The notes beneath the pieces were generated by a model that was not told the DNA's origin, searched no databases, and saw only the letters and a list, made by a program, of their open reading frames with translations. The position numbers and the translations under genes were made by a program. Below, piece after piece: positions 48,953-57,275 of a stretch of DNA of 64,000 nucleotides (the stretch's first letter is position 1; each line of letters opens with the position of its first letter). Source of the stretch: Phytohabitans houttuyneae (lineage in GTDB: Bacteria > Actinomycetota > Actinomycetes > Mycobacteriales > Micromonosporaceae); NCBI RefSeq assembly GCF_011764425.1, contig NZ_BLPF01000001.1:668501-732500 (forward strand). The letters are read 5' to 3'.

Positions 48953-49329
48953 CTCGACTTTCGGAGTAAGGACTGCTTGCCGTGCGACGGCCTCCGGTGC
49001 CCTCCCATCTCACGGTGCCCGCGCCGCAGTGGCCAGCTTTACGGGGTAAGGCATTGACCAGGCAAGATGCAAGATCCACGTGTCCTATCGACCCCACCCG
49101 TGCTTCGACAGATCTTCGAGGCGGGAGTTGCCCGAGTCCGCCCTCGTCGCGGTCTGTGACTGCCGATCGGGCGCAGGCGGTCTGAGCTTCGAATCTTGGT
49201 GAGTTAGCGCGCTATCTCGACGCCAACTTGCCAAGATCTGCCGGAACGGGCTCCTGAGTTGAACTGGGACCACGGAGGGTGAGGCGGTGACCGCGAAGGA
49301 CTCCAGACGACGAAACTCCGAAAGTCGAG
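48953..49329. mobile_element. MITE-like element with 15-bp terminal inverted repeats
   Basis: CTCGACTTTCGGAGT (48953-48967) and ACTCCGAAAGTCGAG (49315-49329) are perfect inverted ends of a 377-bp segment. CTGCC flanks both sides (48948-48952 and 49330-49334) as a probable target duplication. The segment interrupts a second copy of the nested palindromic element, whose two halves rejoin when it is removed. No transposase gene is inside. Confidence 0.7.
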
Positions 49330-49800
49330 CTGCCCCTACGGGGCGAAAAGTACCAAGACCTCGATAAGACCCACCCGATCGAGGAACACCATGAACCTGA
49401 ACGACCTCCGTGGCGCAGGGACCTCGCAGTCGGCAGCGGTGAGCGAACTATCGCCTGTCGTCGCTGGCCCTTGTGCTTGAGGGCTGGCGGGAGTGTGTGC
49501 GGAGCTTGGCGGCCCGGGGCAACCCGCTGATACGGGTGTCGACACGCAGTGGCCGCACCGCGCACCGGGCGGATCACGGCGTTGCTGCCGGCGGGTACGA
49601 CCGTGTTTGTGATCCCACCGTCGCAGGTCAAGGCGCCGCGTAGCCGGCATGCGTCGGCAGGCGACGAGTCCAGCGCCGACTGGTCTCGCAGGTCCCGGAC
49701 GGCCCGGCCCGGCAGGACCTGCTCTTGACATCGACCGCGATCACCAGCCAGCAAGAACCGCAAGCCACCCGGACAAAGCCGCAAGCCGCAAGCCGGCGCG

Positions 49801-51510
49801 CTACCCCCGCTTCTCGCGGGCCGCGACCGCCAACAGCTCCTCCGCGTGCGCGATACCCAAATCCGAATCCGGCAGGCCGGCGAGCATGCGGGCCAGCTCG
49901 CGGGCGCGGTCGGTGTCCTCCACCACCCGGACGCCGCTCGTCGTCACCGCTCCCCCGGTGTCCTTGGCCACCACCAGGTGGCGGTCGGCGAACGCGGCCA
50001 CCTGCGGCAGGTGGGTGACCACCAGCACCTGGTGGCTGCGGGCCAGGCGGGCCAGGCGCCGGCCGATCTCGACCGCGGCCTGGCCGCCGACGCCGGCGTC
50101 GACCTCGTCGAAGACGAGGGTGGGCGGGCCGCCCGCGCCGGCGAAGACCACCTCGATGGCCAGCATCACGCGGGACAGCTCGCCGCCGGAGGCGCCGCGC
50201 TGCAGCGGCAGTGAAGGGGCGCCGGGGTGGGCCAGCAGGCGCAGCTCGACCTCGTCGGCGCCGTCGGGGCCGATCTCGCGGGGCACCACCGCGACCTCGA
50301 TGCGGGCGTGCGGCATCGCCAGCCCGGCCAGCTCGACGGTGACCTGCTCGGCGAAGCGGACGGCCGCCTCCTGCCGCGCCGCGGTCAGCCGGCCGGCCAG
50401 CTCGGTGGCCTCCGCGGCCAGCCGCTGCCGCTCGCGGTCGAGCTCCTCCAGCAGCTCGTCGGAGGTGTCCAGGTCGGCGAGCCGCTCGCGGGCGCGCGTG
50501 GCCCACGCGATCACGCCGTCGACATCGTCCGCGTACTTGCGGGTCAGGCCGCGCAGCGCCGCCCGCCGCTCGTAGATGGTCTCTAGGCGGGCGGGGTCGG
50601 CGTCCAGCGCGTCCAGGTAGGACGAGAGCTCCGCCGACACGTCGCCGATCAGCGTGGCCGCCTCCTCCAGCCGCGCGGCCAGGTCGCCGAGCTTGCTGTC
50701 GACGCCGGCCTGGGCCTCGAGCGTGCGGCGGGCGGTGCCGATCAGGCTCGTCGCGTCGGGCGTCTCCTCGCCGCCGTCGACGCCCGCGGCGATCGAGCCG
50801 TAGGCCAGGGCGGCCGCCGTGCGCAGCCCTTCGGCGTGCTCCAGCCGCTGCGCCTCGGCCTTGAGGTCGTCGTCCTCACCGGGCTGCGGGTCGACCCGCG
50901 TGATCTCGTCGAGGCCGAGCCGCAGCAGGTCGGCCTCCTGGTTGCGCTCGCGGGCGTTGCGCCGGCGGTCGGCCAGGTCGTCCTCGACGGCGCGCCACTG
51001 CGTGAAAGCCTCGCGAAACGTCTCCAGCAGCTTTTCGTGCTCCGCCCCGGCAAACCGGTCCAGCGACGCCCGCTGCTCCGCCGGCCGCAGCAGGCGCAGC
51101 TGGTCGGACTGCCCGTGCACCGCCACCACCTGCTCGCCCACGTCGCCGAGCACGGACACCGGCATGCTGCGGCCGCCGACGTGGGCGCGCGAGCGGCCCT
51201 CCACAGTGACCGTGCGGCTCAGCAGCACCGCGCCGTCCTCGTCGGGCTCGGCGCCGGCGTCGGCGATGCGCGCGTTGACCGCGGCGGCGGCGTGCTTGGT
51301 GAGCCGCAGGCGGCCCTCGACCACCGCCCGCCCGGGGTCGGCGCGCACGCGCCCCGCGTCGGCGCGGCCACCGAAGAGCAGGCCGAGCCCGGTGACGACC
51401 ATGGTCTTGCCCGCGCCCGTCTCGCCGGTGATCACATTCATCCCGCCGGTGAGCGGGAGAGTGGTGTCCTCGATGACGCCGAGGCCGGTGATGCGCAGCT
51501 CTTCCAGCAC
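49801..51510 (-). CDS. recN: DNA repair ATPase RecN
   Basis: 569 residues, intact and of family length. N-terminal MLEELRITGLGVIEDTTLPL and Walker A ITGETGAGKTM; two coiled-coil arms around the middle (ALRGLTRKYADD region); C-terminal signature GASGGELSRVMLAIEVV and Walker B TLVFDEVDAGVGG. An SMC-like protein acting in double-strand break repair. Separated from steA by the repeat-rich region, whereas the two are adjacent in Mycobacterium. ATG or GTG at 51510. Confidence 0.96.
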   Translation of the reverse strand: MLEELRITGLGVIEDTTLPLTGGMNVITGETGAGKTMVVTGLGLLFGGRADAGRVRADPGRAVVEGRLRLTKHAAAAVNARIADAGAEPDEDGAVLLSRTVTVEGRSRAHVGGRSMPVSVLGDVGEQVVAVHGQSDQLRLLRPAEQRASLDRFAGAEHEKLLETFREAFTQWRAVEDDLADRRRNARERNQEADLLRLGLDEITRVDPQPGEDDDLKAEAQRLEHAEGLRTAAALAYGSIAAGVDGGEETPDATSLIGTARRTLEAQAGVDSKLGDLAARLEEAATLIGDVSAELSSYLDALDADPARLETIYERRAALRGLTRKYADDVDGVIAWATRARERLADLDTSDELLEELDRERQRLAAEATELAGRLTAARQEAAVRFAEQVTVELAGLAMPHARIEVAVVPREIGPDGADEVELRLLAHPGAPSLPLQRGASGGELSRVMLAIEVVFAGAGGPPTLVFDEVDAGVGGQAAVEIGRRLARLARSHQVLVVTHLPQVAAFADRHLVVAKDTGGAVTTSGVRVVEDTDRARELARMLAGLPDSDLGIAHAEELLAVAAREKRG

Positions 51511-51599
51511 GCCACCAGACAGTAGTAGCGGGCTGGGACCTTGGCCACCCGCCGTGCCCCGATCAAGGCCTTGGGGGGATCAATTCAACATTCAAGATG

Positions 51600-51662
51600 T
51601 GAGCTACCGCGATGTCCGCCGTGGTCCGGACCGTTGCTCCCGCGGCCTCACCCGCCGCGGGG
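51600..51662. repeat. dispersed repeat block shared with 36473-36535
   Basis: Near-identical to the block after the TM2 gene and directly abutting dispersed repeat copy C. Confidence 0.7.
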
Positions 51663-51666
51663 GTCG

Positions 51667-51833
51667 GGCTTGGCCCGCGGACCTTGCAGCGGAGGTCGGG
51701 GAAGTCGGCGAGCCCTACGAGCCGCCGACCTCCGCGTAGCCCGCGGGAAAGCACCCAAAGAAAACGCTCCGCTGCGCTCCACGTTTCCCCGGGGCCAGCG
51801 CATGCGGTCCGCAGCTGACGCGGACGCGGGAAA
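51667..51833. repeat. dispersed intergenic repeat, copy C
   Basis: As copies A and B, with an intact GCGGAGGTCGG/CCGACCTCCGC stem and an extra ~55 bases (about 51749-51801) not in the other copies. It fills most of the 330-base gap between recN and ltrA. Confidence 0.75.
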
Positions 51834-51842
51834 ATTATCGCC

Positions 51843-52985
51843 TCAGGGCCGACCGGCCGGCCGCAGTGGGCGGCCCGAGCCGCGCGCCTCCACCGCGAGC
51901 ACCAGCAGCAGGACCGCGACCAGCGCGACGAGCTGCCCGCCGGCCACCACCAGGCCGAGCGGGATCGTCGCGAGCGCCAGCGCCGCACCGGCCGCGCGGT
52001 AACCCGCGTTGCCCAGGCCCAGCGCCCTGCGGAACGCGGCGTCACCGACCAGGTACAGCGCGAGACCACCGGCGAGCGCCACCGCCTGGGCGAGCTTGAG
52101 CTCGTCGCCGGCGTGGCCGATGACCTTCTTCGTGCCGGCCGCCACGACCACGACGCCGAGAAGGAGGACGAAGTGGGCATACCCGTACGCGCGCATCGCC
52201 ACCATCGCCCGGCCGCCCTCCGGCACCGCCGCCAGCGCGTGCTCGGCCGCCTCGTCGCCGTCGCCGAAGTAGACCCACCACATCAGGTAGGAGAGCGTGA
52301 GGCCCAGCGCGGCCACCGCCACCAGCGCCGGGTCGACGGGGAGCCCGGTCGCGCCGACACCGATCGCGACCACCGACTCGCCGAGCGCGATGATGACCAC
52401 GAGCCCGTGCCGCTCCACGAAGTGCGACGGCGAGATCGTGAAGCCGCCGATCGGCCGGATGTACGGCGCCGCCACGTCCACCGCGAACGCCAGCGCCCAC
52501 AGCGCCCACCGCCACCAACCCGGCGTGAACCCGCCGATCAGCACGAGCGTCGCGCTGGTGAGGTTGACCGGCGCGAGGCGGGCCATCGCGCGCGCCGCGC
52601 CCGCACCGCCGGCGAGGATGAACAGTCCAGTGTGGACGGCGTTGACGACGAAGTACCCCACGCCGAACGCCCACCCCGAGTCGCCGAACGCGTCCGGGAT
52701 CGCCAGCGAGATGGTGAGAAAGCCGCCCATCCCGACCAGCATCAGCGTGCGGCGCAGGCGGTCGTTGGGGATGACGGCGTTGGTCAGCCAGGCGAACCCG
52801 CCGTACATCCACAGGATGATGCCGAGCATCAGCGCCGCCCGCGCCGCGCCCGTCCAGTCGAGCTCGTCGGCGAGCAGCCGGGTCAGCTGGGTCAGCGTGA
52901 AGACGAAGACGAGGTCGAAGAAGAGCTCCAGCGTGCTGACACGCACCGCGCTCTGCGCCACGGGCTCCCGCCGGGTATCGGACAC
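51843..52985 (-). CDS. low-temperature-requirement A (LtrA) family membrane protein
   Basis: 380 residues with about ten to twelve membrane helices. STLELFFDLVFVFTLTQLTRLL is the family signature near the N-terminus and SPSHFVERHGLVVIIALGES lies in the middle. LtrA proteins are uncharacterised; the name comes from a Listeria cold-growth mutant. Ends with an Arg-rich tail. It begins 18 bases after the nadK stop, so it is the last gene of the tlyA-nadK run. Confidence 0.9.
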   Translation of the reverse strand: MSDTRREPVAQSAVRVSTLELFFDLVFVFTLTQLTRLLADELDWTGAARAALMLGIILWMYGGFAWLTNAVIPNDRLRRTLMLVGMGGFLTISLAIPDAFGDSGWAFGVGYFVVNAVHTGLFILAGGAGAARAMARLAPVNLTSATLVLIGGFTPGWWRWALWALAFAVDVAAPYIRPIGGFTISPSHFVERHGLVVIIALGESVVAIGVGATGLPVDPALVAVAALGLTLSYLMWWVYFGDGDEAAEHALAAVPEGGRAMVAMRAYGYAHFVLLLGVVVVAAGTKKVIGHAGDELKLAQAVALAGGLALYLVGDAAFRRALGLGNAGYRAAGAALALATIPLGLVVAGGQLVALVAVLLLVLAVEARGSGRPLRPAGRP

Positions 52986-53003
52986 GCCGCCCAGCGTAGA
53001 TCG

Positions 53004-53944
53004 TCAGCGGCGGTTGCCGCGCCACCCTTCCACCGGCAGCTCAAACTTCGCCACCAGCCGATCGGTGAACGGTTCCTCCCGCAAGCGGACGATCCGGACC
53101 GGCAGCTCACCCCGCCGTACCGTCACCCGCGCCCCGGCGGAAGGTCGAAGACCCGCCGCCCGTCGCAGCACAGCGCCGCGAAGGTGGTGTACGGGTCCAC
53201 CGTGATCACGAACGTGGACGTGGGCGCGGTGACCAGCGGCCGGCTGAAGAGCGCGTGCGCGCTGATCGGCACCAGCAGCAGCGCCTCCACCTCGGGCCAC
53301 ACGACGGGGCCGCCGGCCGAAAACGCGTACGCCGTGGAGCCGCTCGGAGTCGCGCAGATGACGCCGTCACACCCGTACCGGGACAGCGGGCGCCCGTCCA
53401 CGTCGACGAGGACCTCGAGCATGTGCGCGCGCTGTCCTTTTTCGACACTCACCTCGTTCAGCGCCCAGGACTCGGCGATCGGCTCACCGTCCACTTCGGC
53501 CACCACGTCGAGGGTGAGGCGGGAGTCCACTGTGTACGCCCGTGCCACCACGTCGCGCACCGCCTGGTCGAGGTCGTTTATCTCGGCCTCGGCGAGGAAG
53601 CCGACCTTGCCGAGGTTGATGCCGAGCAGCGGTGCCGCCACCGGGCGAGCCAGCTCGGCCGCGCGCAGAAACGTCCCGTCTCCACCCAGCGCGATCACGA
53701 TCTCCACGCCGTCCGCCGCCGCCAGCCCGCTGACCGGCTTGACCTCCGGCAGGTCCAGGTCGGCGGCCTCCTCGGCGACGACCCGCACCTCGAAGCCGGC
53801 CGCGATCAGGTCCGCCGCCACCGTCCGCGCGTGCGCGGTGCTGTCCTGCCGCCCGGTGTGCGTGACCAGCAGCGCGGCCCTGTGCTCAAGCCCCGCGCCC
53901 GCGTCGTTGCGCTCGCGCCCCGTAGCCTCGCGACTCCCGCTCAT
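53004..53944 (-). CDS. nadK: NAD kinase (break as sequenced)
   Basis: About 313 residues after repair. Family motifs are VIALGGDGTFLRAAELA (GGDG), GVICATPSGSTAYAFSAGGP and LNEVSVEK with NE/D. It phosphorylates NAD to NADP, an essential step. The frame stops early at VFDLPPGRG, but adding one base to the C4 run 53132-53135 gives ARVTVRRGELPVRIVRL and the normal C-terminus to 53004. The start overlaps the tlyA stop (ATGA), as in Mycobacterium Rv1694-Rv1695. Confidence 0.93.
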
Positions 53945-54726
53945 GCACCCACCACTTCCCGCACGCGTTCCGGGCTAACCTCGGGCGCGTCGCGGCGCAG
54001 CCACAGGAAGAACTCCACGTTTCCGCTCGGCCCCGGCAGCGGGCTGGCCGCCACGCCGGCCACGCCGAGCCCTTCGCCCCGCGCGGCGGTGGCCACGTCC
54101 AGCACCGCCTCCGCGCGCAGCGCCGGCTCGCGGACGACGCCGCCGGCGCCCACCCGCTCCTTGCCGACCTCGAACTGGGGCTTGACCATCAGCGCGAGGT
54201 CACCGTCGGGCGCGGTGCAGGCGGCCAGCGCCGGCAGGACGAGGCGCAGCGAGATGAACGACAGGTCGGCCACCGTCAAACCCACCGGCCCGCCGATCGC
54301 CTCCGGCGCGAGGCTACGCACGTTTGTCCGCTCCATCACCCGTACGCGCGGGTCGTTTCGCAGCGCCCAGGCCAGCTGCCCGTAGCCCACGTCGACGGCC
54401 ACCACCTCGGCCGCCCCGGCGCGCAGCAGCACGTCGGTGAAGCCACCTGTCGAGGCGCCGGCGTCCAGGCACCGCCGCCCGGTGACGGCCAGCCCTTCGA
54501 ACGCGGCGAGTGCCCCGGCGAGCTTGTGACCGCCGCGCGAGACGTAGTCGACGGTGTCCCCGACCACGCGCACGGCGTCGGCCGGGTCGACCATCGCGGC
54601 CGCCTTGCGGGCCGGTACGCCACGCACCTGCACCCTCCCCGCCTCCACCAGCTCGGCCGCCTGCTCGCGGGAACGGGCCAGCCCCCGGCGAACCAGCTCC
54701 GCGTCGAGGCGGGCGCGGCGTGCCAT
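53941..54726 (-). CDS. tlyA: TlyA-type rRNA 2'-O-methyltransferase
   Basis: 261 residues. An N-terminal S4 domain (ARLDAELVRRGLARSREQAA) is followed by an FtsJ-like Rossmann domain with CLDAGASTGGFTDVLLRAGA (SAM site), VAVDVGYGQLAW, VADLSFISLRLVLPAL and MVKPQFEVGKE. In M. tuberculosis it methylates 16S and 23S rRNA and its loss gives capreomycin resistance. Intact; TGATG junction with the small gene upstream and ATGA with nadK. Confidence 0.95.
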   Translation of the reverse strand: MARRARLDAELVRRGLARSREQAAELVEAGRVQVRGVPARKAAAMVDPADAVRVVGDTVDYVSRGGHKLAGALAAFEGLAVTGRRCLDAGASTGGFTDVLLRAGAAEVVAVDVGYGQLAWALRNDPRVRVMERTNVRSLAPEAIGGPVGLTVADLSFISLRLVLPALAACTAPDGDLALMVKPQFEVGKERVGAGGVVREPALRAEAVLDVATAARGEGLGVAGVAASPLPGPSGNVEFFLWLRRDAPEVSPERVREVVGA

Positions 54727-55004
54727 CAGGCCTGGTCGATGGTGGCGAGCGTCTCCTGGAGCGTGGAGTGCGCGGCCTCGTACTCGGCGATCTGGTCGCG
54801 GGGCGGCAGGTCGGCCGCGTTCGCGAGTGCCTGGACGACCGCGTCCACGGCGGGGTGGCCCGTGCCGTCACCATCCACAGTGGCCTCCGCGGCGGCGGGC
54901 TTCACCGTGGCCTCCGCGGTCGCGGGCTCCACAGTGGCTGGTGGCGGCGCCGGGCGGAAGGGCCCTGGCGTCGGTGGGCGGTACGGTCCGGGTACCGGCT
55001 GCAT
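54726..55004 (-). CDS. small Pro/Ala-rich protein upstream of tlyA
   Basis: 92 residues. A Pro-rich, disordered first half (VPGPYRPPTPGPFRPAPPP) and a helical acidic second half (AVDAVVQALANAADLPPRDQ, IAEYEAAHSTLQETLATI). Small proteins of this type sit upstream of tlyA in many actinobacteria (Rv1693 position); function unknown. Coupled by TGATG to both neighbours. Confidence 0.75.
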   Translation of the reverse strand: MQPVPGPYRPPTPGPFRPAPPPATVEPATAEATVKPAAAEATVDGDGTGHPAVDAVVQALANAADLPPRDQIAEYEAAHSTLQETLATIDQA

Positions 55005-55675
55005 CAGGAGTCCTCACCCGCGGGCGGTGCCGCCTTCTTGCGCGGCGCCGCGGTCTTCTTCGCCACCGCCTTCTTGGCGACGGCCTTCTTCGCCGGCGCG
55101 GCGGCCGGGGTCGCCGGCTCCGCGGCGGGAGCGGCGTCGGCGACCGGCTCGACCGCGGCGGCCTTCTTGCGCGCCACGGCCTTCTTGACCGGCGCGGTGG
55201 CCGTCGCCGGCGGGGCGTCGGCCGCCTTCTTCGCCACGGTCTTCTTCGCCACGGTCTTCTTCGCCACCGCCTTCTTGGCGACGGCCTTCTTCGCGATCGG
55301 CACGCCGGCGACCGGCGCGGTGGCGGCCGCGGCCGGGGCACCGTCCGTGGCGGGCACGGCGGGTCCGGCGGCGGCGCGGGCCTGCCGCAGCTCCTCCTCC
55401 AGGTCGCGCACGCGGCTGGTCAGGTCGGCGACCTCCTCCGCGGTCGCGAGCCCCACCCGGCCGAGCGTGCGGTCCACTTCGAACCGGACCAGCTTCGACA
55501 GCGCCTCCCGGTTGGCCAGGCTGGTGGAGACGAGGTCCTCGGCGAGCGACTGGAGCTGCGCCGCGGTCACCTCACCCTTGCCGACCAGCCTCTTGGCGAC
55601 CTTCTGCGCCTTCTTCCTGGACGCCTCGGTGAGCCCCAGGGCAAGCTCGAGGTACGCCCGCCACGCATCCTGCAT
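55004..55675 (-). CDS. phasin-like coiled-coil protein with Lys/Ala-repeat tail
   Basis: 223 residues from ATG 55675, chosen because GGAAGGA precedes it; ATG 55714 is possible. The N-terminal 110 residues are helical (MQDAWRAYLELALGLTEAS, VADLTSRVRDLEEELRQ), resembling phasins or PhaF/PhaI-type granule proteins. The C-terminus has many AKKAVAKK repeats like histone H1, suggesting DNA or polyphosphate/PHA-granule association. No PHA synthase is nearby. Role inferred only. Confidence 0.7.
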   Translation of the reverse strand: MQDAWRAYLELALGLTEASRKKAQKVAKRLVGKGEVTAAQLQSLAEDLVSTSLANREALSKLVRFEVDRTLGRVGLATAEEVADLTSRVRDLEEELRQARAAAGPAVPATDGAPAAAATAPVAGVPIAKKAVAKKAVAKKTVAKKTVAKKAADAPPATATAPVKKAVARKKAAAVEPVADAAPAAEPATPAAAPAKKAVAKKAVAKKTAAPRKKAAPPAGEDS

Positions 55676-55789
55676 TGCCAAATCCTTCCGCCTCCGCCCG
55701 ATGTTCAACCCCATACGCTACCGCCCGGTCACGCCACCCTCGTGAGGTACGGTGCGGTGGACCGGGTCTGGTGTCGATCGGAGGTTGGT

Positions 55790-56128
55790 GTGGCCACCGT
55801 GGAGGAGTGCCGGCAGGCGTTGGACGATCTCGCCAAGCGATTGGCCACCAACGCCGAAGACGCCCGCAAGCGGCTCAACCTCGACCGCACCCTGGCCTGC
55901 CGCATCACCGACCTCGGCGTGGCCTTCCACGGCCGCCTGGTCGGCGGCCAGTTGCGCGACATCACCGACGGCGACGACCCCACCGCCAAGATCGCACTCA
56001 CCACCACGAGTGACGACTTGGTGGCGCTCGTGAAGGGTGACCTCAACTTCGCCCGCGCCCTCAGCTCCCGCCAGCTGTCGATCAGCGCCAGCCCGTTCGA
56101 CCTGCTGAAGCTCCGCAAGCTTCTCTAA
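55790..56128 (+). CDS. SCP2-like sterol-carrier-domain protein
   Basis: 112 residues. The pattern TLACRITDLGVAFHGRLVGG, DDPTAKIALTTTSDDLVALVKG, SSRQLSISASPFDLLKLRKL is the small SCP2 lipid-binding domain common in actinobacteria. GTG 55790 follows GGAGG. It stands alone on the plus strand between minus-strand genes. Ligand unknown. Confidence 0.82.
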   Translation: MATVEECRQALDDLAKRLATNAEDARKRLNLDRTLACRITDLGVAFHGRLVGGQLRDITDGDDPTAKIALTTTSDDLVALVKGDLNFARALSSRQLSISASPFDLLKLRKLL

Positions 56129-56273
56129 TTAGCAGGCTTATGGGTCACCCCGCGCGGGCCGGTGGTGCCTTCCTGCGGGGCTGCTCTCGCGCGGGCTTTG
56201 GGGGTGCCTTCCTGCGGGCAGCGGCCCTGGTCGACAGCTCGGCGACCTGCCGAGCTTCCGTTCGAAGGGCTTG

Positions 56274-57275
56274 TCAGGTGCGCAGGCCGAGCGCGTGAAG
56301 GGCGTCCCGGGCGGCGGACGAGTCGGGTTCGACCTTGGTGCCGTCCCCACCCGACCAGGCCAGCCCGCACAGCAGCCGCAGCGCGTCGACCGACGCGCCG
56401 TCACCGGCCAGCCGCGGCCCCCCGCTGTCGTCCAGCCGCCACCCGTCGACCTGGTCCACCGGCACCGCGGCCGCGGCCGGCGCGTCGAAGAGCCCGCCGA
56501 GGTCACCCGCCACGTACGTCGGCCGCTGCTCGGGCGGCGCCGCGAGCAGGTCAGCCGGCCCGCTGACGCCGGTCAGCACCAGCAGGCTGTCCATGCCGGC
56601 CCGCACCGCGCCCTCGATGTCCGTGTCCAGCCGGTCGCCCACGACCAGCGGCCGCTTGGCGCCCACCCGCCGTGCCGCGGTCGCGAAGAGCTCCGGCTGC
56701 GGCTTGCCCACCACCAGGTCGGGATCGCGCCCGAGCGCGGTGCGCAGCGCCGCCACCAGCGAACCGTTTCCCGGCAGCGGGCCACGGGGGCTCGGCAGTG
56801 TCCGGTCGGTGTTCGTGGCGACCCACTGCGCGCCACCCCGGATCGCCACGGCGGCCTCGGCGAGGTCGGCCCAGCCCACCTGCGGCCCGTAGCCCTGCAC
56901 CACGGCAGCCGGCCGCTCCTCGGCCCGCTCCACCGGCTCAAGCCCCGCGTCGCGCACCTCGGCCCGGAGGGCGTCGGCACCGACGACCAGGACCCGCGAA
57001 CCCGCCGGCAGCCGCTGCGCCAGCACCGCCGCCGACGCGCCCGCCGACGTGACCACCTCGGCGGTGTCGGCCGGCACACCGAGCCCGGTCAGCAGGTTGG
57101 CGACCTCCGACGAACGGCGCGAAGCGTTGTTCGTCGCATAGGCCAGCGGCACGCCGGCGCGGTGCAGCTCGCCCACGGCCTCGACAGCGCCGGCGATCGG
57201 CCGGTCGATCAGGTAGATCACGCCGTCCAGGTCGAAGATCACCAGGTCGTACGCGTCGACCAGCCGCTCACTCAC
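56274..57275 (-). CDS. HAD-IIA phosphatase (NagD-like)
   Basis: 333 residues. [18 protein letters not shown] holds the nucleophilic Asp, [10 protein letters not shown] is motif [12 protein letters not shown] contains the motif III Lys and [19 protein letters not shown] is motif IV. The C2 cap lies between. The M. tuberculosis counterpart Rv1692 is reported as a glycerol-3-phosphate phosphatase, a plausible role here. ATG 57275 overlaps the stop of the RGG/TPR gene (ATGA). Confidence 0.9.
   Translation of the reverse strand: MSERLVDAYDLVIFDLDGVIYLIDRPIAGAVEAVGELHRAGVPLAYATNNASRRSSEVANLLTGLGVPADTAEVVTSAGASAAVLAQRLPAGSRVLVVGADALRAEVRDAGLEPVERAEERPAAVVQGYGPQVGWADLAEAAVAIRGGAQWVATNTDRTLPSPRGPLPGNGSLVAALRTALGRDPDLVVGKPQPELFATAARRVGAKRPLVVGDRLDTDIEGAVRAGMDSLLVLTGVSGPADLLAAPPEQRPTYVAGDLGGLFDAPAAAAVPVDQVDGWRLDDSGGPRLAGDGASVDALRLLCGLAWSGGDGTKVEPDSSAARDALHALGLRT

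Larger units (their letters stand above)
48260..49800. other. 1.5-kb repeat-dense intergenic region
   Basis: No convincing gene between steA and recN. It holds a complete nested palindromic element (48635-48746), a second copy split by a 377-bp MITE-like insertion (left half about 48896-48952, right half about 49330-49425), another palindrome inside that insertion (about 49191-49237), and the block at 48550-48575 shared with 36717. Confidence 0.65.

Noticed and set aside
49212..49784. A 190-codon minus-strand frame between steA and recN
   Set aside because: It covers the end of the MITE-like element and palindromic repeats and has no start signal.
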